From Paenibacillus turpanensis (lineage in GTDB: Bacteria > Bacillota > Bacilli > Paenibacillales > YIM-B00363): a DNA stretch of 64,000 nucleotides. Made by a program: the position numbers and the translations under genes. This document shows, piece by piece, positions 41,801-50,042 of this stretch. The number at the start of each line of letters is the position of its first letter. Positions within the stretch are counted from its first letter, which is position 1. The notes beneath the pieces are model-generated. The model searched no databases. It worked only from the letters and a program-made list of their open reading frames with translations, and was not told where the DNA came from. The stretch covers positions 62,001 through 126,000 of the forward strand of contig NZ_WTLI01000012.1 in NCBI RefSeq assembly GCF_011421635.1, given 5' to 3'.

Positions 41801-44383
41801 ATGACCGATAAAAATAACTTGAATCAACCTGCTGACATGAACAATACGACAAACGTAAACCATACATTGAACCTCAACAATACAACGGACGCAATCCATA
41901 CAACGGATACAGCAAACGGAAACGATGCTATGCAAGGGATAGGCAAATCCGCTGCAAAACGCAAGCTGGTCCTCGTCGGTAACGGCATGGCCGGCATGCA
42001 GACGATCGAGCATATTCTCAAGCTGGGCGGCGCGTTTGATATTACCGTCATCGGCAGCGAGCCGTATCCGAACTATAACCGGATTATGCTCTCCTATGTT
42101 CTTGAGGGCTCGCAAACCCCGGCGGACATTATTCTTAACGATCGCGAATGGTACGCGCAGAACGGTATTACCCTTCACACGGGTACAATGGTTACCAAAG
42201 TAGACACCGCCCGGCAGGTCGTGGAAACCGATCAAGGGCTGGAATTTGATTACGATGAGCTGATTGTTGCTACCGGCTCAAAGCCTTTCGTGCTTCCGGT
42301 ACCCGGAGCTGATCTGGAGGGCGTAGTCGGCTTCCGTGATATCGCGGATTGTGAGGCGATGATCGATGCCGCATCGCGTTACCGCAAAGCGGCCGTCATC
42401 GGCGGCGGGCTGCTGGGCTTGGAGGCGGCTAAAGGGCTGAGCAGCCTCGGAATGGAGGTTACGGTCGTTCACTTGGTGGACCGGCTGATGGAGCGTCAGC
42501 TGGATGCTGCTGCGGCGGAAATGCTGCGGGATGAGCTGGAGCGGCACGGAATATCGTTCCTTATGGGCAAGAAGACAGAGCGCATCCTCGGCAGCGGCCG
42601 AGTGTCCGGTTTGCATTTCGCGGACGGAACGAGCCTCGATGCGGATCTGGTTGTAATGGCGGCGGGAATCGTTCCGAACATCAAGGCTGCCGCAGCCAGC
42701 GGTCTGGACGTTCATCGCGGAATCGTCGTCGACGACTATATGCGCACAAGTGCGCCTCATGTGTCGGCGGTCGGCGAGTGCAGCGAGCATCGCGGCATTT
42801 GCTACGGCTTGGTGGCGCCGCTTTTCGAGCAGGCGTTAGTGCTTGCGAAGCGGCTTTGCGGCGTAGAAACAAAGCCGTACGAAGGCACGGTAACGGCAAC
42901 GAAGCTGAAAATTTCCGGCGTAGACGTATTCTCGGCCGGAACCTTCATCGAAACACCGCAGCATCAGGTGCTGCAAATGAAGGATGCGTGGAAGCGGACG
43001 TACAAGAAGCTGCTGCTTGAGGATGACCGTATTGTAGGAGCGGTGCTGTTCGGTGACACGAGCGAATCGGCCCGTCTTGCGAAATGGGTGGCGGCCCGTG
43101 AACCGATGACCGACGAAATTTACGCGGCGCTGTTCGGCGGCGGAGGCTGCTGCGGGGGCAGAGGCGAAGCTGGTGGCGACGCCGGTGTAGCGGCAATGAG
43201 CGACGAAGATATTGTGTGCGGCTGCAATGGGGTAACAAAAGGGGATATTCTCGTAGCGATCCGTGATGGCGGTCTGACGACCGTAGATGAGATCAAAGCT
43301 TGCACAGGGGCGACTCGGTCTTGCGGAGGCTGTAAGCCAATGGTAGAGCAGCTGCTGAAGGCTGCGCTGGGCGATTCGTTCCAGGCAAATGCCGCTCCTG
43401 CCGGCATTTGCGGCTGCACTCCGCTGGGCCGCGACGAGATTGTAGCTGCCATTAGAGAAAAAAAGCTGACCCATGTGCGCGAAGTGATGCATGTTCTCGG
43501 CTGGAAGGATCAAGAGGGCTGCTCGAAATGCCGCCCGGCACTGAATTACTATCTCGGGATGGTGTGGCCGGAAGAGCATGAGGATGAGCGCGACTCGCGC
43601 TTTGTCAACGAACGGCTGCATGCGAACATCCAAAAGGATGGCTCGTTCGGGGTGATTCCGCGGATGTACGGCGGTGTTACGACCCCTGCCGAGCTTCGTA
43701 AAATTGCCAACGTCGCCGAAAAATACGGCGTCGAAATGGTTAAGGTTACCGGCGGACAGCGGATCGACCTGCTCGGTGTGAGCAAGGAACAGCTGCCGGC
43801 CATTTGGGCGGATCTCGGAATGCCTTCGGGCTTTGGATACGCCAAGTCGCTGCGTACGGTCAAAACCTGTGTCGGCTCGCAATTTTGCCGCTTCGGTACC
43901 CAGGATTCGATTGCTATGGGGATCCTGCTGGAAAAGCGTTACGAGCAAATCAATATGCCGGCAAAGTTCAAAATGGCCGTCAACGGCTGTCCGCGCAACT
44001 GCGCCGAGTCGGGGACAAAGGACATCGGTATTGTTGGCAATGACGGCGGCTGGGAAATCTACGTCGGCGGCAACGGCGGGATTAAGCTGCGCGCGGCGGA
44101 TCTGCTCTGCAAGGTGAAAACAGATGAAGAATTAATCGCAATATGCGACGCCTTTATGCAGTATTACCGGGAGCAGGCCAAGTACGGCGAGCGCACCTCG
44201 GACTTTGTGGAGCGCGTGGGACTGGAGACTGTTCGTGCGGCCATCCTCGACGATGCGACAGAGTTTGCCGCATTGGGCGAGCGGCTCGCGGAGGCATTGG
44301 CGGGACGTAAAGACCCGTGGGCTGAGGTGCTGGAGGATGCAAACCTTCGCACGATGTACTATGAACCGATTCGGATTCGATAA
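41801..44383 (+). CDS. nirB: nitrite reductase [NAD(P)H] large subunit
   Basis: An 860-residue siroheme enzyme reducing nitrite to ammonium. Order: an Asn/Thr-rich extension (1-53, 21 of the first 41 residues are Asn or Thr), FAD domain with GNGMAG (60-65), NAD motif GGGLLGLEAAKGL, a Gly/Cys linker (GGGGCCGGRGEAGG), two BFD-type 2Fe-2S modules (CGCNGVTKGD...CGGCKP and CGCTPLGRDE...CSKCRP), then the siroheme/4Fe-4S region with TCVGSQFCRFGTQDS and NGCPRNCAESGTKD. ATG 41801 follows GGAGGAG; the upstream ORF extension runs through the promoter. It forms an operon with nirD. Could be assimilatory (nasD type), but Fnr boxes point to anaerobic detoxification/ammonification. Confidence 0.97.
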   Translation: MTDKNNLNQPADMNNTTNVNHTLNLNNTTDAIHTTDTANGNDAMQGIGKSAAKRKLVLVGNGMAGMQTIEHILKLGGAFDITVIGSEPYPNYNRIMLSYVLEGSQTPADIILNDREWYAQNGITLHTGTMVTKVDTARQVVETDQGLEFDYDELIVATGSKPFVLPVPGADLEGVVGFRDIADCEAMIDAASRYRKAAVIGGGLLGLEAAKGLSSLGMEVTVVHLVDRLMERQLDAAAAEMLRDELERHGISFLMGKKTERILGSGRVSGLHFADGTSLDADLVVMAAGIVPNIKAAAASGLDVHRGIVVDDYMRTSAPHVSAVGECSEHRGICYGLVAPLFEQALVLAKRLCGVETKPYEGTVTATKLKISGVDVFSAGTFIETPQHQVLQMKDAWKRTYKKLLLEDDRIVGAVLFGDTSESARLAKWVAAREPMTDEIYAALFGGGGCCGGRGEAGGDAGVAAMSDEDIVCGCNGVTKGDILVAIRDGGLTTVDEIKACTGATRSCGGCKPMVEQLLKAALGDSFQANAAPAGICGCTPLGRDEIVAAIREKKLTHVREVMHVLGWKDQEGCSKCRPALNYYLGMVWPEEHEDERDSRFVNERLHANIQKDGSFGVIPRMYGGVTTPAELRKIANVAEKYGVEMVKVTGGQRIDLLGVSKEQLPAIWADLGMPSGFGYAKSLRTVKTCVGSQFCRFGTQDSIAMGILLEKRYEQINMPAKFKMAVNGCPRNCAESGTKDIGIVGNDGGWEIYVGGNGGIKLRAADLLCKVKTDEELIAICDAFMQYYREQAKYGERTSDFVERVGLETVRAAILDDATEFAALGERLAEALAGRKDPWAEVLEDANLRTMYYEPIRIR

Positions 44384-44400
44384 GAAGGGGGATGGATGGA

Positions 44401-44742
44401 ATGCTGCAAATGACTCCATTCGAGCAGCTTCAATATATTGAGGTAGGAGCTTCCGAACAGTTTCCGCCGAGAGCCGGCCGGCAGGTCATCATTGGCGACT
44501 ATAATTTAGCAATGTTCCGTACAACTGACGGAGCGCTGTACGCCTTGGAAAACCGCACGCCGCATAAAAAAGGCGGGCCATTAACCGAAGGCATTGTGAG
44601 CGGCGGTTATGTGTACTGTCCGTTAAGGGATTTGAAGATTGAACTCTCAACCGGTCTCGTGCAGGCCCCCGATACAGGGGAGGTTCGGACCTATCCGGTG
44701 ATCGAGGAAGCGGGCATTGTGAAGGTCGGAATCCCATTCTAA
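44401..44742 (+). CDS. nirD: nitrite reductase [NAD(P)H] small subunit (Rieske-like)
   Basis: A 113-residue Rieske-fold protein, partner of NirB, 17 bp downstream. The fold motifs are clear (ALENRTPHKKGGPLTEGIVSGGYVYCPLRDLKIELSTG). Of the four usual 2Fe-2S ligands only His55 and Cys73 remain; the first Cys is Thr53 and the second His is Arg76, so it cannot hold a normal Rieske cluster. Some NirD proteins, such as that of E. coli, are also clusterless. ATG 44401 has GGGGG about 9 bases upstream; the ATG at 44392 is too close to it. Confidence 0.93.
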   Translation: MLQMTPFEQLQYIEVGASEQFPPRAGRQVIIGDYNLAMFRTTDGALYALENRTPHKKGGPLTEGIVSGGYVYCPLRDLKIELSTGLVQAPDTGEVRTYPVIEEAGIVKVGIPF

Positions 44743-44754
44743 AAGAAAAGAGAA

Positions 44755-44822
44755 AAAGCCGCCCCCAGTCTTGGCGGACCCTAAAGGGTTCGATCCATCC
44801 GACTTGGAAGGGCGGCTTTCTT
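44755..44822. terminator. complex bidirectional terminator after nirBD
   Basis: AAAGCCGCC pairs with GGCGGCTTT (68-nt span), enclosing CCAGTC/GACTTGG, CGGA/TCCG and ACCCTAAAGGGT. Convergent genes on both sides. Confidence 0.75.
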
Positions 44823-44832
44823 GCTGTAAACG

Positions 44833-46599
44833 TTATTCCTTCTTTAATGGGTAGAAAATGAGATCCACTGGGAAAGCAGAGCCGGCCGGCGGAGAAAACT
44901 CGATATTCAGCGTCTTCTCGTTGCCTGTCGTTCTCCACATGAGATGTACGCCGTCCATCGGCGTCATAACGCCGCCATGATTCGGCACCATCAAATACTC
45001 TCCGTTAATTTTAAACGGCCCTTTGTAAACACCGCCGCGTGCCAGCAGCATGATCGCCATCGGCGGCGGGTTATCCATCTCTACATGGTACATGACGCCA
45101 TAGTTGCCGAAGTTGGTCGCCGCGCGTTCTTCAATGGCGTCGTAGCCGGTCACATAACGGTCAATTTCTCCGTCGCCGATCGTAATGAGCGCTGGCTCCG
45201 ATAATTGGGCAGGATCGATTTTCCATTTAATATCCGCCGCATCAAAGGTTCCCCTCACATTTTGATCATAAGGAAGCTTGCGCATGCTTTGGAAGTTTTC
45301 GATCTTATCCCCGCGTCCGAAGGCGATGAAGGAAATCGTTGTTTCCCCTGAGGTTTCCAGATCGTAGAACAGGTTAATGCCCTGCTCAGGCAAAATTTCC
45401 GGGAACAACGCATACACTTGCGACTCGCCGGGAGGAACGATAACGTCAGCTTTTTCCGAATAATTGGCCATAAAATCCACTGTAGCCTCGTGACCAATCA
45501 AGTTTGCGTAAATCGAAGGGTAAACTTCTCCCTGCTTGGTCGTCTTGATCGTGACCGGCTCCGTGCCATTGTTTGTTGCCATAATTGCGATGTAAAGGCG
45601 CTCATCGGTTCCGTTCATATGGTCCGCATACAGGCGGGTCTTCCCGTTTACTTTATCTTGATATAGAATTCCCTTTTCAACAACCGTTTCCGGGCTGTCG
45701 CTTACGAGCAGCTTCCGTTCTTTCAATTGGGTAACGGTTTTCGGCAGCTCTCGCATTTTGAAAAAGCGTCCCGCGACTTCACCGTAAGACAAATCGATAT
45801 ACGTAGAGGTCGGGTTGTAATGCATTTTGTAGCCGAATTCATCTAAATACACTTCATCGACGATTTCAATTTTCCGCTCGTACCAATCGCTTTTGTTGCC
45901 GCTCACATCCGTCACCTGAAGCGAAATGCTGTAGGTGCCCGGCTTAAAATAAACATCTTGGCGGCCTCTCCAATCCTTATGGCCGATGCCTTCCAAATCC
46001 ACATCATAGCTTAAATCGATGATCTTCACCGGCTCTCCAATCCGATACGTCGGCTTCTCAAATAAGAATTTCGCGACCGGACGGGAGTTGTTCTGCGTGC
46101 TGGTCAGCAGGCTTTTCGGCTTCTTCGTGTAGACGATTTCCACTCGGTTTAATTCACTGTTATATTTGTATTTAGCACCCACGTAATCCATAATCCAAGT
46201 GAGGCGGAACAAGAGCCGATCCTCTGAGATGAGCACATGCTCGTCGTATTCCAGCGGTAAACCGTCGGCGAGAACGGTTTTTGCAGCGTTATCAATAATA
46301 AGAGAGGATTCTTCGGTAGGCTCCATATGTATGGTGTTCGTTTCCGCTTCCCAGCGGATCGGCAGTCCGAAGGTTTCGGCTAAAAACCGTGCGGGAACAT
46401 ACATTTTACCGTTATGGATTTTGGCGGCGGCATCAAGGGTAACCTGCTGGTTCCCGATGAACGCTTCCTTTTGACCGCTGTAAAGAATGACAAATACGGA
46501 CGAGGTGGCGACGGTTTTGGCGGATGCCGTACCGGACAGTGCGGTAAGGGCGACAACCCCTGCAAGCAGGTAATGAAGTAAGGTTCTTGCTCGTGTCAT
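44833..46599 (-). CDS. secreted protein with copper-amine-oxidase-N-like stalk domain
   Basis: A 588-residue exported protein. The signal peptide ends near SGTASAK (about residue 28). Residues about 35-155 form the Cu_amine_oxidN1-type domain (KMYVPARFLAETFGLPIRWEAETNTI), common in Paenibacillus surface proteins and not catalytic. A PKD-like segment follows (about 170-250, VYFKPGTYSISLQVTDVSGNKSDWYERKIEI). The remainder (about 260-588) is predicted beta-rich and I recognise no family. ATG 46599 follows GAGGAG. A cell-envelope role is probable. Confidence 0.85.
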   Translation of the reverse strand: MTRARTLLHYLLAGVVALTALSGTASAKTVATSSVFVILYSGQKEAFIGNQQVTLDAAAKIHNGKMYVPARFLAETFGLPIRWEAETNTIHMEPTEESSLIIDNAAKTVLADGLPLEYDEHVLISEDRLLFRLTWIMDYVGAKYKYNSELNRVEIVYTKKPKSLLTSTQNNSRPVAKFLFEKPTYRIGEPVKIIDLSYDVDLEGIGHKDWRGRQDVYFKPGTYSISLQVTDVSGNKSDWYERKIEIVDEVYLDEFGYKMHYNPTSTYIDLSYGEVAGRFFKMRELPKTVTQLKERKLLVSDSPETVVEKGILYQDKVNGKTRLYADHMNGTDERLYIAIMATNNGTEPVTIKTTKQGEVYPSIYANLIGHEATVDFMANYSEKADVIVPPGESQVYALFPEILPEQGINLFYDLETSGETTISFIAFGRGDKIENFQSMRKLPYDQNVRGTFDAADIKWKIDPAQLSEPALITIGDGEIDRYVTGYDAIEERAATNFGNYGVMYHVEMDNPPPMAIMLLARGGVYKGPFKINGEYLMVPNHGGVMTPMDGVHLMWRTTGNEKTLNIEFSPPAGSAFPVDLIFYPLKKE

Positions 46600-46706
46600 G
46601 AAGCGAATCTCCTCTTTCTTTTGTAGTGTTAATATAGACGCAGGCGAAAGGTAAAAAGTTCCGTAAGTAGAAAAAATACATAATTTGTGTAGGAGTGTTT
46701 GGGCGT

Positions 46707-47198
46707 ATGGATAAGGACCAGCTGCATCAAAAAATCGAACAAATGTCAGACCGGGAGCGTGCCGTCATTGCGCGTACCGCTGAGGCGTTGGAAACGATGA
46801 AGGAGAACGGCTATCCGTTTCTCGGCAATTTTATGAATATTGTTGAAGAAGCGTCCGATCAGGACGGTGTTTTCGTGTGCTCCATGCCTGTTGAGCGGCA
46901 CTGGTGGAACCCGTACCGGATTGTCTACGGAGGGGTCACCGCGACCTTGGCGGATATGGCGATGGCTTGGATGCTGGAGCTGCGGGTGTCGCAGGACGAC
47001 AAGTTTGTGACGCTCGATATGAATGTGAATTATCATAAGCCGGGGACAGGAAAAAAGCTGATTGCCAGGGCAGTCATTCAGCATCAAGCGGGTGATGTGT
47101 ACCAGATGGGCTGTGAAATCCGCAACGATAAGGACGACCTGGTTGTGACGGCAACCGGATCGTTTTTACGCTTGCGGCGCGGGCGGCGCGAGGAATAG
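46707..47198 (+). CDS. PaaI-type hotdog-fold thioesterase
   Basis: A 163-residue protein. After an N-terminal helical region (about 1-45) the hotdog core shows NPYRIVYGGVTATLADMAMAWML, matching the H-G-G-x4-L-x-D motif of PaaI thioesterases with Tyr-Gly-Gly in place of His-Gly-Gly, and VTLDMNVNYHKPGTGKKLIARAVI. It probably hydrolyses acyl-CoA esters; substrate unknown. ATG 46707 has AGGAG about 11 bases upstream; a GTG at 46695 overlaps that site. Confidence 0.87.
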   Translation: MDKDQLHQKIEQMSDRERAVIARTAEALETMKENGYPFLGNFMNIVEEASDQDGVFVCSMPVERHWWNPYRIVYGGVTATLADMAMAWMLELRVSQDDKFVTLDMNVNYHKPGTGKKLIARAVIQHQAGDVYQMGCEIRNDKDDLVVTATGSFLRLRRGRREE

Positions 47199-47284
47199 CG
47201 GATGCAAAGCAGGCTGGACGCTGCGGGAATGCAGGCCAGCCGACTGTTGGAGTTTACGGTCTGGAATAAGTCGGCGGGTATTCC

Positions 47285-47875
47285 TTACTTTGCCCGTCTG
47301 CGGCGGATGAGATACACGATGAGGAACACGGCGGCGCAAAATACGATGAAGGCAACGGCATACTCCGCGACAAGATGGAATAGTTTTTCCCAAGCAGGGC
47401 CAAACCAAAGGCCGATTCCGACAAAGGTTATTACCCAAAAAAGCGCGCCGGTATAGGCATAAAGAGCGAACGTTCGGAAGGGAAGGCGGATAACACCTGA
47501 GAAGTACCCGGTCACATGGCGGACGCCGGGGATAAAATAGGCGACGAAAATTAAGGCGTTGCCGTAGCGCTCGAACCACTTCTCGGTCTTTTTTACTTTG
47601 TCGGGTCCGAGCCCGAACCGTCGGCCGTAGCGTTCAAAAAAAGGCATTCCAAGGCGGTAGCCGATCCAATAGGTGATCGAAATGCTCGTAGTTGTGGCAA
47701 TAAAGGAGAGCACCATGCAGAGAAACCAATTGAGGCGTCCTTCGTATGCAAGATAACCGGCGTAAGCCATGGAGGTTTCCCCTGGAAACGGTAAAGCGAT
47801 ATACTCTAGAAAAAGACCGATAAACAATACGGCATAACCGTACTGCTCAAACCACATTTGTATGGTTTCCCACAT
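47285..47875 (-). CDS. DedA-family membrane protein
   Basis: A 196-residue SNARE-associated/DedA (VTT) protein with about five helices. It includes EYIALPFPGETSMAYAGYLA, the re-entrant loop motif with PGE, and FIPGVRHVTGYFSGVIRLPFRTF, which holds the conserved R-x3-G segment. Family members act as phospholipid transporters such as C55-P or phosphatidylethanolamine flippases. ATG 47875 has only a weak ribosome site. Basic C-terminus RRRRAK. Confidence 0.92.
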   Translation of the reverse strand: MWETIQMWFEQYGYAVLFIGLFLEYIALPFPGETSMAYAGYLAYEGRLNWFLCMVLSFIATTTSISITYWIGYRLGMPFFERYGRRFGLGPDKVKKTEKWFERYGNALIFVAYFIPGVRHVTGYFSGVIRLPFRTFALYAYTGALFWVITFVGIGLWFGPAWEKLFHLVAEYAVAFIVFCAAVFLIVYLIRRRRAK

Positions 47876-47979
47876 TAGTTAGTAACCTGCCTTACGTATA
47901 AGTTTGGTTTTTCATCCTACTAAAAATATCAAAAAATCCGGGACGTATTCAACAAGCCCGGGCAAGGGAGAGGGAACAG

Positions 47980-48522
47980 ATGAAGAAGATTGCGATTGTA
48001 GCGGGAAGTAACCGGAGCGGCGCGACCAGCACGCTGCTTTCAAATTACATAGGCAGGCTGTTGAAGGAAAAGGGATTTGCGGCGGAGGTACATGATTTGT
48101 TCGAACGGCCGCTTCCGTTTTATTCGCCGGATCAAGGCGAAATGACGGATGACAACCTGCAGCGCTTTAAGCAGCTGCTTGGCGAGGCGGAGGGCATCGT
48201 GCTGGCGACGCCGGAGTATCACGGAAGCATTTCGGGCGTATTGAAAAATGCGTTGGATCATGTCAGCTCAGCGGAATTCAGCGACAAGCCGGTGCTCGCT
48301 GTCAGCTCGGCGGGCGGACCGGTTGGCGTAAGCTCCTTGAACCACATTCAGACGATTGTGCGCAACATGCACGGGATAAATTGCCCGGAATGGATTTCAG
48401 TCGGCGGGGATCAGCGCAGCTTCGACAGTGACGGCACGCCTTCGCATGAACCGACCCGGGAGCGCGTCGAACGGGTTGTGTACTATTTTGCTGGTATGAC
48501 GGAGCTGCTTGCGAAACGGTAA
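47980..48522 (+). CDS. NADPH-dependent FMN reductase (azoreductase-like)
   Basis: A 180-residue flavodoxin-fold protein of the YieF/AzoB type. The FMN-phosphate loop is GSNRSGATSTLL (residues 9-20) and ATPEYHGSISGVLKNALDHV is the second FMN motif. It probably reduces quinones, chromate or azo dyes with NAD(P)H. ATG 47980 follows GGGAGAGGGA. Monocistronic. Confidence 0.93.
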   Translation: MKKIAIVAGSNRSGATSTLLSNYIGRLLKEKGFAAEVHDLFERPLPFYSPDQGEMTDDNLQRFKQLLGEAEGIVLATPEYHGSISGVLKNALDHVSSAEFSDKPVLAVSSAGGPVGVSSLNHIQTIVRNMHGINCPEWISVGGDQRSFDSDGTPSHEPTRERVERVVYYFAGMTELLAKR

Positions 48523-48543
48523 GTTACGCGGGGAGTCTCTGGT

Positions 48544-48610
48544 AGCTCAGCCGGAGCCTCAAGCCTCGTGCTTCGAGCCTTGTGTTTCGAGCTTCACTAG
48601 GCTTGGAATT
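48544..48610. repeat. short imperfect repeats
   Basis: Two copies of a unit like CTCGTGCTTCGAGC (second copy CTTGTGTTTCGAGC), flanked by further GCCT/GAGC variants. The stretch can fold locally. No function evident. Confidence 0.4.
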
Positions 48611-48667
48611 GGAAGTTTCTATTGAGGGAACGCTACCCGGGTACAACTTAACGGGAGGAATGTTTCC

Positions 48668-49021
48668 TTGAACACACAAATAGCGGATCGCAAAGTAGAT
48701 GCTTATAAAATCGGTGTCGGCCACCTGAAGGCGATGGCTCCGAATCAGATCGAGGGCTATCATCGTTTTACCGGAGAGTGTTTCCGCGAGGGGGCGCTGT
48801 CTGCGAGAGAAAAGCAGCTCATTGCGTTAGGGATCGCGCTCTTTGCGAATAACGAGGTGTGCACCTTCTATCACGTGGATGAGGCACTTTCCGAAGGGGC
48901 GACCCCGGAGCAAGTGGCAGAAGCCGCGGCGGTCGCGGCTGCAGCCAGCAGCGGTCACATTATGTCGCAGAGTGTGACCAGAGTGCAGCAGGTGCTGGAG
49001 CAACGACATCCGCTGCAGTAA
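48668..49021 (+). CDS. carboxymuconolactone decarboxylase (AhpD-like) family protein
   Basis: A 117-residue all-helical protein with EGYHRFTGECFREGALSAREKQLIALGIAL followed by NNEVCTFYHVDEAL. AhpD-type members use C-x2-C-x3-H; here the first Cys is Asn62 and only Cys65 and His69 remain, so the disulfide redox pair is missing. The TTG start at 48668 has GGGAGGA about 9 bases upstream. Monocistronic, with a terminator just after. Enzymatic role unknown. Confidence 0.88.
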   Translation: MNTQIADRKVDAYKIGVGHLKAMAPNQIEGYHRFTGECFREGALSAREKQLIALGIALFANNEVCTFYHVDEALSEGATPEQVAEAAAVAAAASSGHIMSQSVTRVQQVLEQRHPLQ

Positions 49022-49036
49022 AACAGCAGCAAATGA

Positions 49037-49065
49037 GCCGCCTCCATCTGGAGAGCGGCTCTTCG
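49037..49065. terminator. intrinsic terminator
   Basis: GAGCCGC/GCGGCTC outer stem with inner CTCC/GGAG. The downstream T tract is short. Confidence 0.7.
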
Positions 49066-49110
49066 CTTATCGGAAGGGATGGCTGCACAATATCCAATCC
49101 GCCAACAAAC

Positions 49111-49494
49111 CTATTTCGAATGGTCTTTCTCTGTGGAGGGTTTTTCTTCCGGCTGAGCTGCCGATGCAGGTGCCGCCTCTTGGGCTGATTTGCCAGCCAA
49201 GTGCGAGGTAGCGGCTTGAATGCCTTCCTTTACGGAGCGAAGCTCGGTTTCCTTCTCGGCGAGCGACGCTTCGAGCGTGCGGATCTTCCGGGACATCCGG
49301 TACTGGCGGATGATTCCGAATAAACCGACTACGATTCCGCCGAACAGAGCAGAGCCAAGGATGACGAGAATAAGAGGAACCATCGATTCGCCGAAGACGA
49401 AGCGGACGGGCACCGGATCAACGTTAACAACGGCAAATATGCCGATGAGCAGGGCAAACACTAAAGCAAAAAGCATCGTCCATTGAATTTTCAT
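49111..49494 (-). CDS. LapA/DUF1049-domain membrane protein
   Basis: A 127-residue protein with two transmembrane helices (about 3-24 and 40-65) separated by VDPVPVRFVFGESMVPL, the classic DUF1049 hairpin. A cytoplasmic coiled coil follows (RMSRKIRTLEASLAEKETELRSVKEGI) and then an Ala/Glu/Pro-rich tail. ATG 49494 is chosen because TGGAGTGA lies upstream and the signal-like helix follows at once; the frame stays open upstream without family similarity. Function in bacilli unknown. Confidence 0.85.
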   Translation of the reverse strand: MKIQWTMLFALVFALLIGIFAVVNVDPVPVRFVFGESMVPLILVILGSALFGGIVVGLFGIIRQYRMSRKIRTLEASLAEKETELRSVKEGIQAATSHLAGKSAQEAAPASAAQPEEKPSTEKDHSK

Positions 49495-49603
49495 GCGAAT
49501 CACTCCATTTACGCAAGTAGTTCTTAGTATACCATAAGAAGCATTTTTCTTGCGGCGAAATGGCGCAGAAATGCTGAGCATAAGGAGAAGAGGGAGTGGG
49601 GCA

Positions 49604-49981
49604 ATGTTCCGCGTTGTACATTTTGAGCTGCAGACAGACAAGCCGGAAGAGCTGGCGCAGTTTTATTCCAAGGTGTTTGGCTGGAAGGTAAGGCAGGTAG
49701 AAGGGGATATTCCGTATTGGCATCTGCAAACCGGAACGGGGGAGCAGCACACGAAAGGCATCAACGGCGGGGCCGCGCTTATTCGTGCAGAGGAGCGCCA
49801 GGGCAGGGCTGCTGCCGTGAATACGGTCGAGGTGCCGTCGGTGATAGAGATGATTACTTCCATTGAAGCAAACGGCGGGCGGCAGGCATCGCCGGTCATG
49901 GAGCTGCCAGGGGGAGAGAAATTCGTATACTGCGAGGACCCGCATGGCATCGTTTTTGGTCTTATTGAACGGCAGGCGTGA
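49604..49981 (+). CDS. VOC/glyoxalase-family protein
   Basis: A 125-residue protein of the vicinal-oxygen-chelate fold in two beta-alpha-beta3 halves. FRVVHFELQTDKPEELAQFYSKVFGWKV marks the start and FVYCEDPHGIVFGLIE the end, with His8 and a C-terminal Glu as possible metal ligands. The specific reaction cannot be named. ATG 49604 follows GGGAGTGGGG; earlier in-frame codons lie before it. Confidence 0.88.
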   Translation: MFRVVHFELQTDKPEELAQFYSKVFGWKVRQVEGDIPYWHLQTGTGEQHTKGINGGAALIRAEERQGRAAAVNTVEVPSVIEMITSIEANGGRQASPVMELPGGEKFVYCEDPHGIVFGLIERQA

Positions 49982-49998
49982 AGCGGCCTGCATAAAGA

Positions 49999-50034
49999 AT
50001 GCCCCAAGGAATTGCAAGTTCCCTGGGGCATTGT
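49999..50034. terminator. bidirectional intrinsic terminator
   Basis: AATGCCCCAAGGAA pairs with TTCCCTGGGGCATT, one bulge, with a TTGCAA loop region. Convergent genes on both sides. Confidence 0.85.
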
Positions 50035-50042
50035 TATTCACT

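Noticed and set aside
41804-41816. A second promoter using the perfect Fnr box at 41767-41782 as a -41.5 activator site
   Set aside because: The -10 would have to be ACCGAT at 41804-41809 and the start inside the nirB coding region, so an overlapping, blocking role is more likely.
42836-43948. A 370-codon open frame on the minus strand inside nirB
   Set aside because: Antisense shadow of nirB; no family features.
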